From Nostoc sp. C052 (GTDB lineage: Bacteria > Cyanobacteriota > Cyanobacteriia > Cyanobacteriales > Nostocaceae): a stretch of DNA of 64,000 bases. Of the stretch, positions 1 to 9,019 are shown piece by piece. The number at the start of each line of letters is the position of its first letter. Within the stretch, counting starts at the first letter, position 1. The notes under the pieces were generated by a model, which worked only from the letters and a program-made list of their open reading frames with translations, was not told the DNA's origin and ran no database searches. The stretch is taken from the NCBI RefSeq assembly GCF_013393905.1, contig NZ_CP040272.1:6147501-6211500 (forward strand). The letters run 5' to 3'. The position numbers and the translations under genes are program-made.

Positions 1-128
1 GTTGCCCCATTCGGAAATCTCCGGCTCAATGTTTGCTTCCAACTCCCCGGAGCATATCGTCGGTAACCACGTCCTTCGTCGCCTCTGTGTGCCTAGGTAT
101 CCACCGTTAGCCCTTATTCGCTTGACCA
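1..128 (-). rRNA. rrl: 23S ribosomal RNA, 5' end only (cut by window edge)
   Basis: Read on the minus strand, this is the conserved start of bacterial 23S rRNA: GGTCAAGCGAATAAGGGC followed by the block containing GGATACCTAGGCAC and GACGAAGGACGTGG. The mature 5' end is placed near 128 by the GGTCAAG start. The rest of the gene lies to the left of the window. It is downstream of the 16S gene in one minus-strand rrn operon. Confidence 0.95.
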
Positions 129-479
129 CTCAAATATTTTGGCCTTTTTCTGCATTCACAAAAACCTTTGCTCTGCTTACCTCGTTACTTTGCACTGGTT
201 TTATTCAGTACTCAGCACTTGGCACTCATCACTGAGAATGTCTGTGTCTGCCTGCTAATTTGCGTTACTATGCAGTTTTCAAGGTTCTGGCTGAGAACAA
301 TCCCAGCAGTCTGACTCACTAAGTCATGTTGCTGATTTCTCTATGCTTATAAACTTACTTTACCGAACCATTAACACTTTGAAAGCTTTATACCAATCTC
401 GACCGACCTAAGGAATGACCAACTCAGTATCTATTTAACTGTATGCTTTTCGATATCTGAGGGGTGTAGGTCTCCCTAA
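129..479 (-). other. 16S-23S internal transcribed spacer without tRNA genes
   Basis: The spacer is about 350 bp. I looked for tRNA-Ile and tRNA-Ala, common in cyanobacterial spacers, and found neither cloverleaf nor their conserved blocks. Directly after the 16S 3' end the RNA contains GACCTA and, about 60 nt later, TAGGTC (plus-strand 405-410 and 467-472), the classic D1-D1' helix base. Nostocales genomes commonly carry both tRNA-bearing and tRNA-less operons; this is the second kind. Confidence 0.85.
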
Positions 480-1968
<1,489 letters not shown>

Positions 1969-2156
1969 TGTTGTGTTTCGAGTTTGTGGCTCTGAAAAAA
2001 ATATTTTCCAGAATCCTAGTTACAATTTCGATTATCTTTTTGGGAAATCCCAAAACTAAAATCTTTTGACGAGGATTGGTTTTTTTCTTAAGCTTTCAAA
2101 GTATTATGTTTTTTAGGTTCAGCGGTCGTTTGCGTCTTTCGCCTCCCGACTTAACT

Positions 2157-2186
2157 AGAGTAACTAGTCATCCCCTAGTTTGTCAA
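2157..2186 (-). promoter_or_regulatory. Candidate sigma-70 type promoter of the rrn operon
   Basis: On the minus strand TTGACA (plus 2181-2186) is followed after 18 bp by TACTCT (plus 2157-2162), a consensus -35 box with a 4/6 match at -10. Transcription would start near 2150, giving a leader of about 180 nt before the 16S 5' end. Seen in sequence; promoter function is inferred. Confidence 0.6.
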
Positions 2187-2615
2187 GGGGTAAATTTATT
2201 TTTTTTTCTAAAAGGGCAAATCGCTTGACTGGCAATACTTTCAAGTGAATGGCTTGAGCAACAAGAGGGAAGCGAAAACAAAGTGGCTAAACCTGACTGT
2301 GTGAATAATGCAGCTTGCTTGTCCATAAATGGGATCTGAATGCAAGTTGAGTGATTATTGAAAAAGGCAGGAGATAGTATTGCTAGAGGGATTTATCCTG
2401 AATTCTCATGCCTGAACTAACTATATAAGAGCAGAATTGTTGTGGAGCTTGTGGTTTAAGACTCCTATTCTATAGAGCGATCGCTACCCCTGCATTTCTG
2501 GAGCGTTCGGAATGGAAGATAGGCGTTACAGTGAGTCTAGCGCTGTAGAGGGGCTTCAAAATTTATAATGAATTTTTGAGAAAAAGCTAAAAACTAGACT
2601 AGGCAATAAATACAG
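2187..2615. other. Intergenic region between rrn operon and rsmA
   Basis: Divergent spacer of about 430 bp. It contains an AT-rich stretch next to the rrn promoter and one HIP1-like site near 2480. I see no credible gene, RNA or repeat. It must hold the rsmA promoter, but no clear consensus was found. Confidence 0.5.
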
Positions 2616-3458
2616 ATGATCCGACCGCGCAAGGTCTTTGCTCAACATTGGCTCAAAAGTGAAAAGGCGCTCAACGCAATTATAAAAGCAGCAGAGTGTA
2701 CGGAAAGCGATCGCTTTGCCAACGCCGAAGGCGATCGCATCCTAGAAATTGGCCCCGGAACCGGGATTCTGACTCGTCGTTTATTACCATTGGTGCAATC
2801 TCTGATTGCGGTTGAAATAGACCGTGACTTATGCCAACTGCTATCAAAGCAGCTTGGTAAGACTGAAAATTTTTTACTGCTGCAAGGCGATTTTCTCACT
2901 CTAGATTTACCATCTTATCTAGCAGCCTTTCCCAATTTCCACAAGCCAAATAAGGTAGTAGCCAATATTCCCTATAATATTACAGGGCCAATCATTGAGA
3001 AACTACTGGGTACGATCGCTAACCCCAATCCCGAACCATTTGACTCAATAGTGTTGCTGGTACAAAAAGAAGTCGCAGAAAGGTTATATGCTAAATCAGG
3101 CTCAAAAGCTTTCGGGGCGTTGAGTGTGCGGGTACAGTATTTGGCTGAGTGTGAGTTAATCTGCACAGTTCCAGCGGCCGCATTCCATCCACCGCCAAAA
3201 GTCGATTCAGCAGTGGTGCGATTGCGTCCCCGAAAAATAGAAATACCAGCGCTTAATCCGCGACAGTTAGAGAATTTCTTAAAGTTGGGGTTTGGTGCCA
3301 AGCGCAAAATGTTACGAAATAATTTGCAATCAGTTATAGAACGCGATCGCTTGAGCCAATTACTGGAACAATTAGAAATAAATCCCCAAGCTAGAGCCGA
3401 AGACCTCAGCGTTCAGCAATGGGTAATTCTAGCAAATGAATTGGGAGTGGGGAGTTAG
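2616..3458 (+). CDS. rsmA: 16S rRNA (adenine(1518)-N(6)/adenine(1519)-N(6))-dimethyltransferase RsmA (KsgA)
   Basis: This enzyme dimethylates two adjacent adenines in the 3' terminal helix of 16S rRNA using S-adenosylmethionine, a late step in small-subunit maturation. The 280-residue length is usual. The SAM-binding motif ILEIGPGTG lies at about residues 42-50, acidic VEID follows near 66, and the catalytic NIPYN motif is at 117-121. The N-terminus (RPRKVFAQHWL) aligns with the family start, so ATG 2616 is accepted. The gene runs divergently from the rrn operon; ispE follows after 50 bp, and the rsmA-ispE neighbourhood is common in bacteria, suggesting co-transcription. Confidence 0.97.
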   Translation: MIRPRKVFAQHWLKSEKALNAIIKAAECTESDRFANAEGDRILEIGPGTGILTRRLLPLVQSLIAVEIDRDLCQLLSKQLGKTENFLLLQGDFLTLDLPSYLAAFPNFHKPNKVVANIPYNITGPIIEKLLGTIANPNPEPFDSIVLLVQKEVAERLYAKSGSKAFGALSVRVQYLAECELICTVPAAAFHPPPKVDSAVVRLRPRKIEIPALNPRQLENFLKLGFGAKRKMLRNNLQSVIERDRLSQLLEQLEINPQARAEDLSVQQWVILANELGVGS

Positions 3459-3503
3459 GAAAATTCCCATTCCCAATGCCCAATGACCAATTCCCCACTC
3501 TCA
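3445..3503. repeat. Heptamer-like low-complexity inverted repeat between rsmA and ispE
   Basis: GAGTGGGGAGT near 3445 (overlapping the rsmA stop) is mirrored by ATTCCCCACTCTC at 3490-3502, with degenerate CCCAATG / CCCATTC units between them. This is the short tandemly repeated repetitive (STRR) style seen in Nostoc. It could fold into a stem in a joint rsmA-ispE transcript. Confidence 0.5.
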
Positions 3504-3507
3504 TAAA

Positions 3508-4461
3508 ATGCGTTCTTATAGCCTAATTGCCCCTGCTAAAATTAACTTGTATCTGGAAATCATTGGCGATCGCTCCGATGGCTATCATGAGTTAGCCATG
3601 ATACTTCAAAGTATTGGACTTGCAGACGAAATTGATGTACGTTCCATTAGCAGTGAAAATATCCATGTTCATTGCAACCACCCACAAGTACCGACAGATA
3701 AAACTAATCTGGCATACCGCGCGGCAGAATTAATGGTGCGGCAGTTTCCCGAAGCTTTCGCTAAATATGGAGGCGTGGAGATTAGTATCAAAAAACAAAT
3801 TCCTGTTGCTGCTGGGTTGGCTGGGGGTTCGACGAATGCAGCAGCGGTGTTGGTAGGGATAGATTTACTGTGGAAATTGGGACTAACTCAGTCAGAATTA
3901 GAGGAGTTGGGAAGTACACTCGGTTCAGATGTACCGTTTTGTGTGGCGGGTGGAACTGCGATCGCTACAGGTAGGGGTGAACAACTTTCTCCCCTGCCGA
4001 GTTTAGATAATATATGTATAGTCTTGGCCAAATACCGCAGCCTGGAAGTTTCCACCGCTTGGGCATACAAAACCTATCGACAGCAGTTTGGTGATTCTTA
4101 TATTAGAGATAGCGACAATCTGGAAGCACGTGCTAATGCAGTTCACTCAGGAGCAATAGTAAAAGCTATTCTGGATAAGGATTCGGGAGAAATTGCCCAA
4201 AAACTGCACAATGATTTGGAACGCGTGGTATTGCCAGTCTATCCCCAAGTTTTCCAACTGCGGGAAATTTTTGCAAATCAGGAAGGCGTTTTAGGAACAA
4301 TGATGTCTGGTTCTGGCCCAACAGTATTTGCTCTTTTTGAATCTGAACAGCAGGCAGAAAAAATTAAGCTGCAAGTTCGGGAAGCAATTGTTGATGAGGA
4401 CTTAGAATTGTTTGTGACTAGGACAATTACACATGGTATTCAGGTGGCATCTTCAGTTTAA
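3508..4461 (+). CDS. ispE: 4-diphosphocytidyl-2-C-methyl-D-erythritol kinase IspE
   Basis: A GHMP-family kinase of the MEP (non-mevalonate) isoprenoid pathway, which supplies carotenoid, phytol and quinone side chains. It phosphorylates CDP-methylerythritol at the 2-hydroxyl. The protein has 317 residues. The N-terminal APAKINL (8-14) holds the conserved lysine. The glycine-rich ATP loop PVAAGLAGGSTNAA is at 99-112 and LGSDVPF, with the catalytic aspartate, is near 138-144. The C-terminal GHMP motif MMSGSGPTVFAL is present near residue 270. It starts 50 bp after rsmA. No defect is visible. Confidence 0.97.
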   Translation: MRSYSLIAPAKINLYLEIIGDRSDGYHELAMILQSIGLADEIDVRSISSENIHVHCNHPQVPTDKTNLAYRAAELMVRQFPEAFAKYGGVEISIKKQIPVAAGLAGGSTNAAAVLVGIDLLWKLGLTQSELEELGSTLGSDVPFCVAGGTAIATGRGEQLSPLPSLDNICIVLAKYRSLEVSTAWAYKTYRQQFGDSYIRDSDNLEARANAVHSGAIVKAILDKDSGEIAQKLHNDLERVVLPVYPQVFQLREIFANQEGVLGTMMSGSGPTVFALFESEQQAEKIKLQVREAIVDEDLELFVTRTITHGIQVASSV

Positions 4462-4591
4462 ATAAATCTTTATGCTTAATTCAAATGGCTAGTAAAGACG
4501 CAGAGATGCAATTTTAAGGACGATTAGCTAAGGGTAATAATTATTTCCTAATCCTCCAATCGAAAATCTCAAACCTAAAATCCCAAAGATT

Positions 4592-4921
4592 ATGAATGAC
4601 CAAAACCTCACGCCACAAACAGATGCTAAAGAACAGGTTACAGCGAGTCCATTACGCTGTTTTACGGGGGCGGTGATTTCTGGAGGAATGGGATTTGCAG
4701 CATATTCGCTGATGATTGCGATCGCTACAAATTTTGCAACTAAACCTGTCCATTCAATTAATCCATTGGTAATTAAGATTTCTTCTGCTGTTCGCACTCT
4801 AGTTGTTGGTGTAGTTGCTCTAGGAAGTGGAATATTTAGTATAGTGGCAATTGGTTTGTTGGCTTTGGGAGTGCAATTATTAGTGCAGCAATTGACTAAG
4901 CAAAAAAGTAGTGAAAACTAG
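4592..4921 (+). CDS. DUF3082 family small membrane protein
   Basis: A 109-residue protein with a hydrophilic N-terminus (about 20 residues) and two hydrophobic segments, roughly residues 27-48 and 70-98, the second rich in Val, Gly and Ala. The pattern (TASPLRCFTGAVISGGMGF then a second helix ending LLVQQL) matches the cyanobacteria-restricted DUF3082 family as I recall it. Function is unknown; it probably sits in the thylakoid or plasma membrane with both termini on the same side. It lies 130 bp downstream of ispE on the same strand; co-transcription is possible but not shown. The start codon ATG 4592 has no strong ribosome binding site. Confidence 0.8.
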   Translation: MNDQNLTPQTDAKEQVTASPLRCFTGAVISGGMGFAAYSLMIAIATNFATKPVHSINPLVIKISSAVRTLVVGVVALGSGIFSIVAIGLLALGVQLLVQQLTKQKSSEN

Positions 4922-5220
4922 TAATTTGCTTTAGAGTCAGCAACCTCAAGGCGTAACTAATAAATCACTAGCGGCTAGGCGATCGCAACTACAATGCTTG
5001 GGCATTATCCTCATCAGTAGACTGGATTATTTATACCTTTTAGTTGCAGATAGTACAGATACCATCATACTTGGTGAGTCTCTGTATGTACTGCGATTCT
5101 TGACTTTAACAGATTTTGGGTTGACACTTTGTATACTGGCTCAATATTCAGAAATTTATGCGGAATTGATACTAGCGACACTGAAATTGATAGCAGCAAC
5201 ATTATTTATAAGCAAAGATT
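4922..5220. other. Intergenic region, nothing recognised
   Basis: About 300 bp of AT-rich sequence with one HIP1-type site near 4980. A 97-codon open frame starting at 4998 overlaps the next gene in another frame, has no ribosome binding site and no family features, so it is not annotated. Confidence 0.4.
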
Positions 5221-5823
5221 ATGAACATAAGCCAGAGATATTTTTTACCCTTTATTTTTGTGGCAATGGTCATCAGCCTCAGCGGTTGTAGTTCTAACCC
5301 CACTGCTCAGAATATTGACAGTGTGAAGCCATCCCCTACTGTAGCAGCGACCAATAGCCTGCCGTCTCAGACTCCTAGCCAGATTCCTAGCGTAGCTCAG
5401 TTGAGAGAAAAATCTCCTAATCAAGAACCTCCTAATAAAAATACACCTTCCTCATCAACTTCTAAAACTGCGATTAAAACTACCAACGTCACACTATACA
5501 CAAGTGATTCTCAATGTCAAAAGCTAGTTCCAGAAAAGGTTTCAGTGCCAGCCGAGGAACCAGTGAAAAATGTAGTAAATAAAATCTTAGAAAAACGAGA
5601 TACAAGCGACTTTAGCTTGTCTGGGTATCGTGTCAACGTCAAAAATGGCATTGCTACAGTTGATTTGCGAATATCCCCTGAGTCAAAGCGGCAAATAGCT
5701 TCTCTTTCTAGTTGTGAACAGTTTGCTCTGTTTGGTAGTCTCCGCAAAACCTTAACGAGTAATGCCCAATGGAATATTAAAGAGGTTCGCTTCACTGAGC
5801 GAGGTAAGGATATTGTACTTTAG
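5221..5823 (+). CDS. GerMN domain lipoprotein
   Basis: A 200-residue exported lipoprotein. Residues 1-22 form a signal peptide ending in the lipobox LSGC (Cys about 23), so it should be lipid-anchored. A Ser/Pro/Gln-rich linker (about 25-85) leads to a C-terminal domain of about 110 residues with the GerMN pattern: VTLYTSDSQC, VPAEEPVKNVVNKILE, VNVKNGIATVDL and CEQFALFGSLRKTLT. GerMN domains occur in the spore germination protein GerM of Bacillus and in many unrelated envelope lipoproteins; in cyanobacteria the role is unknown. ATG 5221 is chosen because it gives a full signal peptide. It is probably monocistronic. Confidence 0.88.
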   Translation: MNISQRYFLPFIFVAMVISLSGCSSNPTAQNIDSVKPSPTVAATNSLPSQTPSQIPSVAQLREKSPNQEPPNKNTPSSSTSKTAIKTTNVTLYTSDSQCQKLVPEKVSVPAEEPVKNVVNKILEKRDTSDFSLSGYRVNVKNGIATVDLRISPESKRQIASLSSCEQFALFGSLRKTLTSNAQWNIKEVRFTERGKDIVL

Positions 5824-5994
5824 TTAAATATGGTAGCAAGTGCCGTTGTTAGCTAGTTAAAAAGATTTTTCAATCTGAACAGCCACAGGAGTTATGCATC
5901 AGGATCTACTAAAACAGTGTATGTTCTAGCCAATTGAAAACAGCTGTAAATAGTGGTATGTTTAACTTTAAGCCTAAGTTTGTGGGAGCAATTC

Positions 5995-6066
5995 GCGGGT
6001 GTAATTCAGTGGTAGAATGTCATCTTCCCATGGTGAACGTCGTGGGTTCGAGTCCCATCGCCCGCT
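5995..6066 (+). tRNA. trnG-CCC: tRNA-Gly (anticodon CCC)
   Basis: A full cloverleaf can be folded. The acceptor GCGGGTG pairs with CGCCCGC (one T-G pair). The D arm is ATTCAGTGGTAGAAT. The anticodon stem TCATC/GGTGA encloses the loop TTCCCAT, so the anticodon is CCC, reading GGG. The T arm is GTGGG-TTCGAGT-CCCAT and the discriminator base is T6066. CCA is not encoded. Length 72 nt. Confidence 0.95.
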
Positions 6067-6150
6067 TTATAAAAAAGCCTTATTTAACAAGCATTTCAAG
6101 GATTTGCTCTGTAAACTCTTGCGTAGAGGGATGAGCGCATTATCCTTGAG

Positions 6151-7725
6151 TCACTCTAGTCCTGGTATAAATCCTTGACCTTCTACTATTTTGCTCTTGC
6201 GCTTGCTTGTGCGATCGCTTTTTAGTTTGCTGTTGTTTAATTTTTCTCGTTCGGCTCGGATTCGTTCTAGTAAGACTGATGCAGGTTCATCATCAGGTTC
6301 TTGGGGGACGAGTTCACCCCGGAAAGCTTTGGCTAGGATAGATTGATTGAGGCGATCAAGCTTGTCTTCTGTATATTGACACTGTTTTTCAACTATTTCA
6401 ATCATTGACATTAAGCGAGATACAACCTGAATAATCTCTACTTGTTCTTGTAAAGGTGGAATTGGTACAAATGTTGATTTAATCATGCTTAAGTTCAGAT
6501 TAGGCTGAACTCCACCTGATGCTAATTTTCGGATATCAGTGTAGTTTTTTTGAAAAAAGAGTTTGACAAGTGGCTGAATTTTACTAGCAAGTCCTTCTAA
6601 TATCAAAGCTGCACAGGCTTGATTAGTTGCAGCTTCAATTAAAAGTTCAGCAACCTTACCGCGTGTTTTTCCTTCACCATACATAGCTACTAGCAGAGTA
6701 TGTTTTGGGAAAATCTTTGCATTGGTTTCTTGAATAGCTATAGGTGTGATAAATTCTTCAGCTTTATCTATAAAAAGATTGTTTAATGCTCCACTTGTTA
6801 TCCAAGGAATTATTCCATTTTCATAATATTTGGGTTCATTGCGTAAAGGAGTTGCACCTGTGCCAACATCAGCGAATTGCTCAACAGATGCCCAACTCCA
6901 AGCATGAGGTAATTCTGGTAAATTAAAACTATTTATCATCTCAGGTTCTTTATACCGCGATTTCCACTTTTCATCTGTGCGTATTGTGCCACTAGCTTTT
7001 AATTTTGCAAATTCTTCTTCTTCCCATCGTTGACGACGATCTTGCTTAATCTTCTCTAGCAAAACTGAAGCAGGCTCAACATCTGGGTTTTGTTCGCGCC
7101 AGTCGGCTGTTAAATCGCCTCGGAAGGCTACGGCGAGTACGGATTGGTGGAAGCGATCGCATAACTGAGGTATACTGTCTAGTGCTTTCTTGGCTTTTTG
7201 GGTGCGATCGTTCAACTCCTCAATTTTGGTAACAATCCGCTTTTGTTCTTGGATGGGTGGAAGAGGTACGAAAACTTTATTCAGTATTTCTATATTTATA
7301 TTTGCTTGTGCTGTAGCTGGTGCAAATTGCGCTAAATCTTCTCGTATAGTTCGGAGGAAATATTCAATGAAATAAGAATCAGCTAATCTATCATCAGTGA
7401 TTAGACCAACAATGCTATCTGGAAAACACGCATCAAAACCTAAAATCCCTGTATCTGCAATATTCGCAGCTATTGTTATACAAATTGTGCCTTTTGGAAA
7501 GATGCGGCTTTGTTGAACACCCAATTCACTATACATCTTTGAGAAGTTAGAAATTCTTCCTCCTGAACGTGCTACTTCTCCAGTTTGAATAAAGGGAACA
7601 AAATCACCATACAATTTTGGATCATTTCTTGGTCTATGCTTAGATTTACCTCTCTTTAATTCGCCCAAATTTTTGAGTAATATGTAGCACCAACCTTCAG
7701 GCAATTCTGTTAATTCATCACTCAT
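6151..7725 (-). CDS. hsdS: Type I restriction-modification specificity subunit HsdS
   Basis: A 524-residue protein with the usual two-fold HsdS plan. Target recognition domain 1 covers about residues 1-155, followed by the conserved region with PLPPIQEQKRIVTKIEEL near 155 and a helical spacer. Target recognition domain 2 covers about 270-425, followed by the second conserved region PIPPLQEQVEIIQVV. A conserved half-spacer motif (AFRGDLTADW and AFRGELVPQ, each followed by EPASVLLE) is also duplicated. HsdS directs HsdM/HsdR to a bipartite DNA site. Its ATG directly abuts the target-site TA of an IS630 element, so the native promoter and ribosome binding site are replaced by IS DNA. No hsdM is in the window, so this subunit is probably orphaned. 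Confidence 0.93.
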   Translation of the reverse strand: MSDELTELPEGWCYILLKNLGELKRGKSKHRPRNDPKLYGDFVPFIQTGEVARSGGRISNFSKMYSELGVQQSRIFPKGTICITIAANIADTGILGFDACFPDSIVGLITDDRLADSYFIEYFLRTIREDLAQFAPATAQANINIEILNKVFVPLPPIQEQKRIVTKIEELNDRTQKAKKALDSIPQLCDRFHQSVLAVAFRGDLTADWREQNPDVEPASVLLEKIKQDRRQRWEEEEFAKLKASGTIRTDEKWKSRYKEPEMINSFNLPELPHAWSWASVEQFADVGTGATPLRNEPKYYENGIIPWITSGALNNLFIDKAEEFITPIAIQETNAKIFPKHTLLVAMYGEGKTRGKVAELLIEAATNQACAALILEGLASKIQPLVKLFFQKNYTDIRKLASGGVQPNLNLSMIKSTFVPIPPLQEQVEIIQVVSRLMSMIEIVEKQCQYTEDKLDRLNQSILAKAFRGELVPQEPDDEPASVLLERIRAEREKLNNSKLKSDRTSKRKSKIVEGQGFIPGLE

Positions 7726-7726
7726 A

Positions 7727-8912
7727 AGCTGTTGTGCATTTAAATTGTGATAACAGCATCGCCTTTATTTTTGAGTTTTCGTCCCCATTTAATAATTAAC
7801 TCTCCTTCATTTAAAAGTTGATGTAATAAATATTCTAGGTCTTCAATTGATTGAAATAGCCGATTAGCAATATATTCTTTTGTCGAGTGCCAGACCAATT
7901 CAATTAAGTTATAATCTGGGCTATATTCCGGGAGAAACTCTAAATGAATATTCGGCATTTCTGTTTCAATTTTATTAATATACTCTTGCTTTTTGTGAAA
8001 ACTTGCATTATCAAGAATAATAACTATTTTTGCTCCCTTCTCCGCAAAATCTTTAGCTTGATTACCAGCTTCTACCCAATCGAAAACTATTTCTTCATAA
8101 AAGATTTTTAGGACTTTGTAAAAATTGTCTGCATTCCCTTTATCAATAAATTCTACAAATCTTTTCTTATCTGAATACCTTAATCCTCCCATCACATTAA
8201 TTCTCCCTTTTCTTCTGTCTCCTCTCACGTTTTTAGAGTGACCTTTTTTACACCATGATTTTCTTCTTATCACCCTTAAACTAAAGCCACTCTCATCCCA
8301 AAACCATACCTGTAATCGTTCTGGATGCTCTTTCTCTATTCTTAAATACTCTGCTATTTTCTGTTTAAATGCTTTTCTTTTTTCTAGATTCCTCTTGGAC
8401 TCTAAGCTATATTTTGTCCAGAGGTAGACGTACTTTTTTTTCTCTAATATCCTCCTTACTTGAGAACCACTTAATTGTATGCCTGTGAGTTGCTCTAAAT
8501 ATGTTGCTAATCTCTGCGCTGTCCATCTGCCAAACTCGTATCCTAATTCTTCTGGTTCTTTATCTATAGTTTCTAGTAATATTTCTATATACTTATCTGT
8601 GGCTTTTTTATGGTTTCCCTTCATCCTCTCATCTTTTAGGCTTTCTAGATTCTCTGGGTCTCCATGTACACACCAATATGATACTTTATTTAAAGAACAA
8701 CCCAAAAATTCTGCTATGTTAGCTTGTGTTTTCCCGTCATTAAGCAACAAGAGAATTAGTATTCTTTCTCTTATTTCTCCATTTTCTTCCAGTTTTAAAG
8801 CTTTTTGTAGTTTCTCTATCTGCTGAGAAGTTAAATGATTTTTTGCTGGCATTATTCCATTTTTTGACTGAATTCAGTTTTTTATTATACCCAATTTAAA
8901 TGCTGAACAGCT
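7727..8912 (-). mobile_element. IS630-family insertion sequence, apparently complete (about 1186 bp)
   Basis: Terminal inverted repeats of about 20 bp flank one transposase gene. The left end reads AGCTGTTGTGCATTTAAATT (7727-7746) and the complement of the right end reads AGCTGTTCAGCATTTAAATT, differing at two positions. Both ends are bordered by TA (7725-7726 and 8913-8914), the standard IS630/Tc1-mariner target duplication. Removing the element and one TA rejoins DNA directly before the hsdS ATG. The near-identical ends and intact transposase suggest a recent insertion. Confidence 0.9.
7740..8852 (-). CDS. IS630-family transposase
   Basis: The 370-residue DDE transposase occupies almost all of the insertion sequence. 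The N-terminal part (about 1-75) is a helix-turn-helix domain (TQANIAEFLGCSLNKVSYWC). A winged-helix-like region follows with WTAQRLATYLEQ. The catalytic core has WFWDESGFSL (first Asp), IILDNASFHK (second Asp) and LPEYSPDYNLIELVW (Glu), the typical IS630 triad block. The reading frame is unbroken and its stop codon lies inside the left terminal inverted repeat, so it may be active. Its codon use is AT-rich compared with its neighbours. Confidence 0.95.
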   Translation of the reverse strand: MPAKNHLTSQQIEKLQKALKLEENGEIRERILILLLLNDGKTQANIAEFLGCSLNKVSYWCVHGDPENLESLKDERMKGNHKKATDKYIEILLETIDKEPEELGYEFGRWTAQRLATYLEQLTGIQLSGSQVRRILEKKKYVYLWTKYSLESKRNLEKRKAFKQKIAEYLRIEKEHPERLQVWFWDESGFSLRVIRRKSWCKKGHSKNVRGDRRKGRINVMGGLRYSDKKRFVEFIDKGNADNFYKVLKIFYEEIVFDWVEAGNQAKDFAEKGAKIVIILDNASFHKKQEYINKIETEMPNIHLEFLPEYSPDYNLIELVWHSTKEYIANRLFQSIEDLEYLLHQLLNEGELIIKWGRKLKNKGDAVITI

Positions 8913-8927
8913 TATCAACCAATTCCG

Positions 8928-9005
8928 TTAATCCTCACCCTGTCCTAAAAACAAGCCTTCTAAATCCTGATACCCACTAACAACACGCAAAATTTGAATA
9001 CTTCC
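8928..9005 (-). pseudogene. ParE/RelE-type toxin, C-terminal scrap
   Basis: On the minus strand, between the truncated hsdR and the IS630 element, a short open frame encodes SIQILRVVSGYQDLEGLF and six further residues before a TAA stop. The pattern (I-x-I-L-R-V-x-x-G-x-x-D-L) is the characteristic tail of ParE-family toxins. An in-frame TGA lies just upstream, so only about 25 residues survive. It is evidence that a toxin-antitoxin pair once lay between hsdR and hsdS and was mostly deleted. Recognition is from a short stretch and therefore tentative. Confidence 0.55.
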
Positions 9006-9019
9006 TCAATTACAAGACT

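Noticed and set aside
129..479. tRNA-Ile or tRNA-Ala in the rRNA spacer
   Set aside because: No cloverleaf or conserved tRNA block was found in the 350-bp spacer.
4998..5291. 97-codon plus-strand frame
   Set aside because: It overlaps the GerMN gene in another frame, with no ribosome binding site or recognisable domain.
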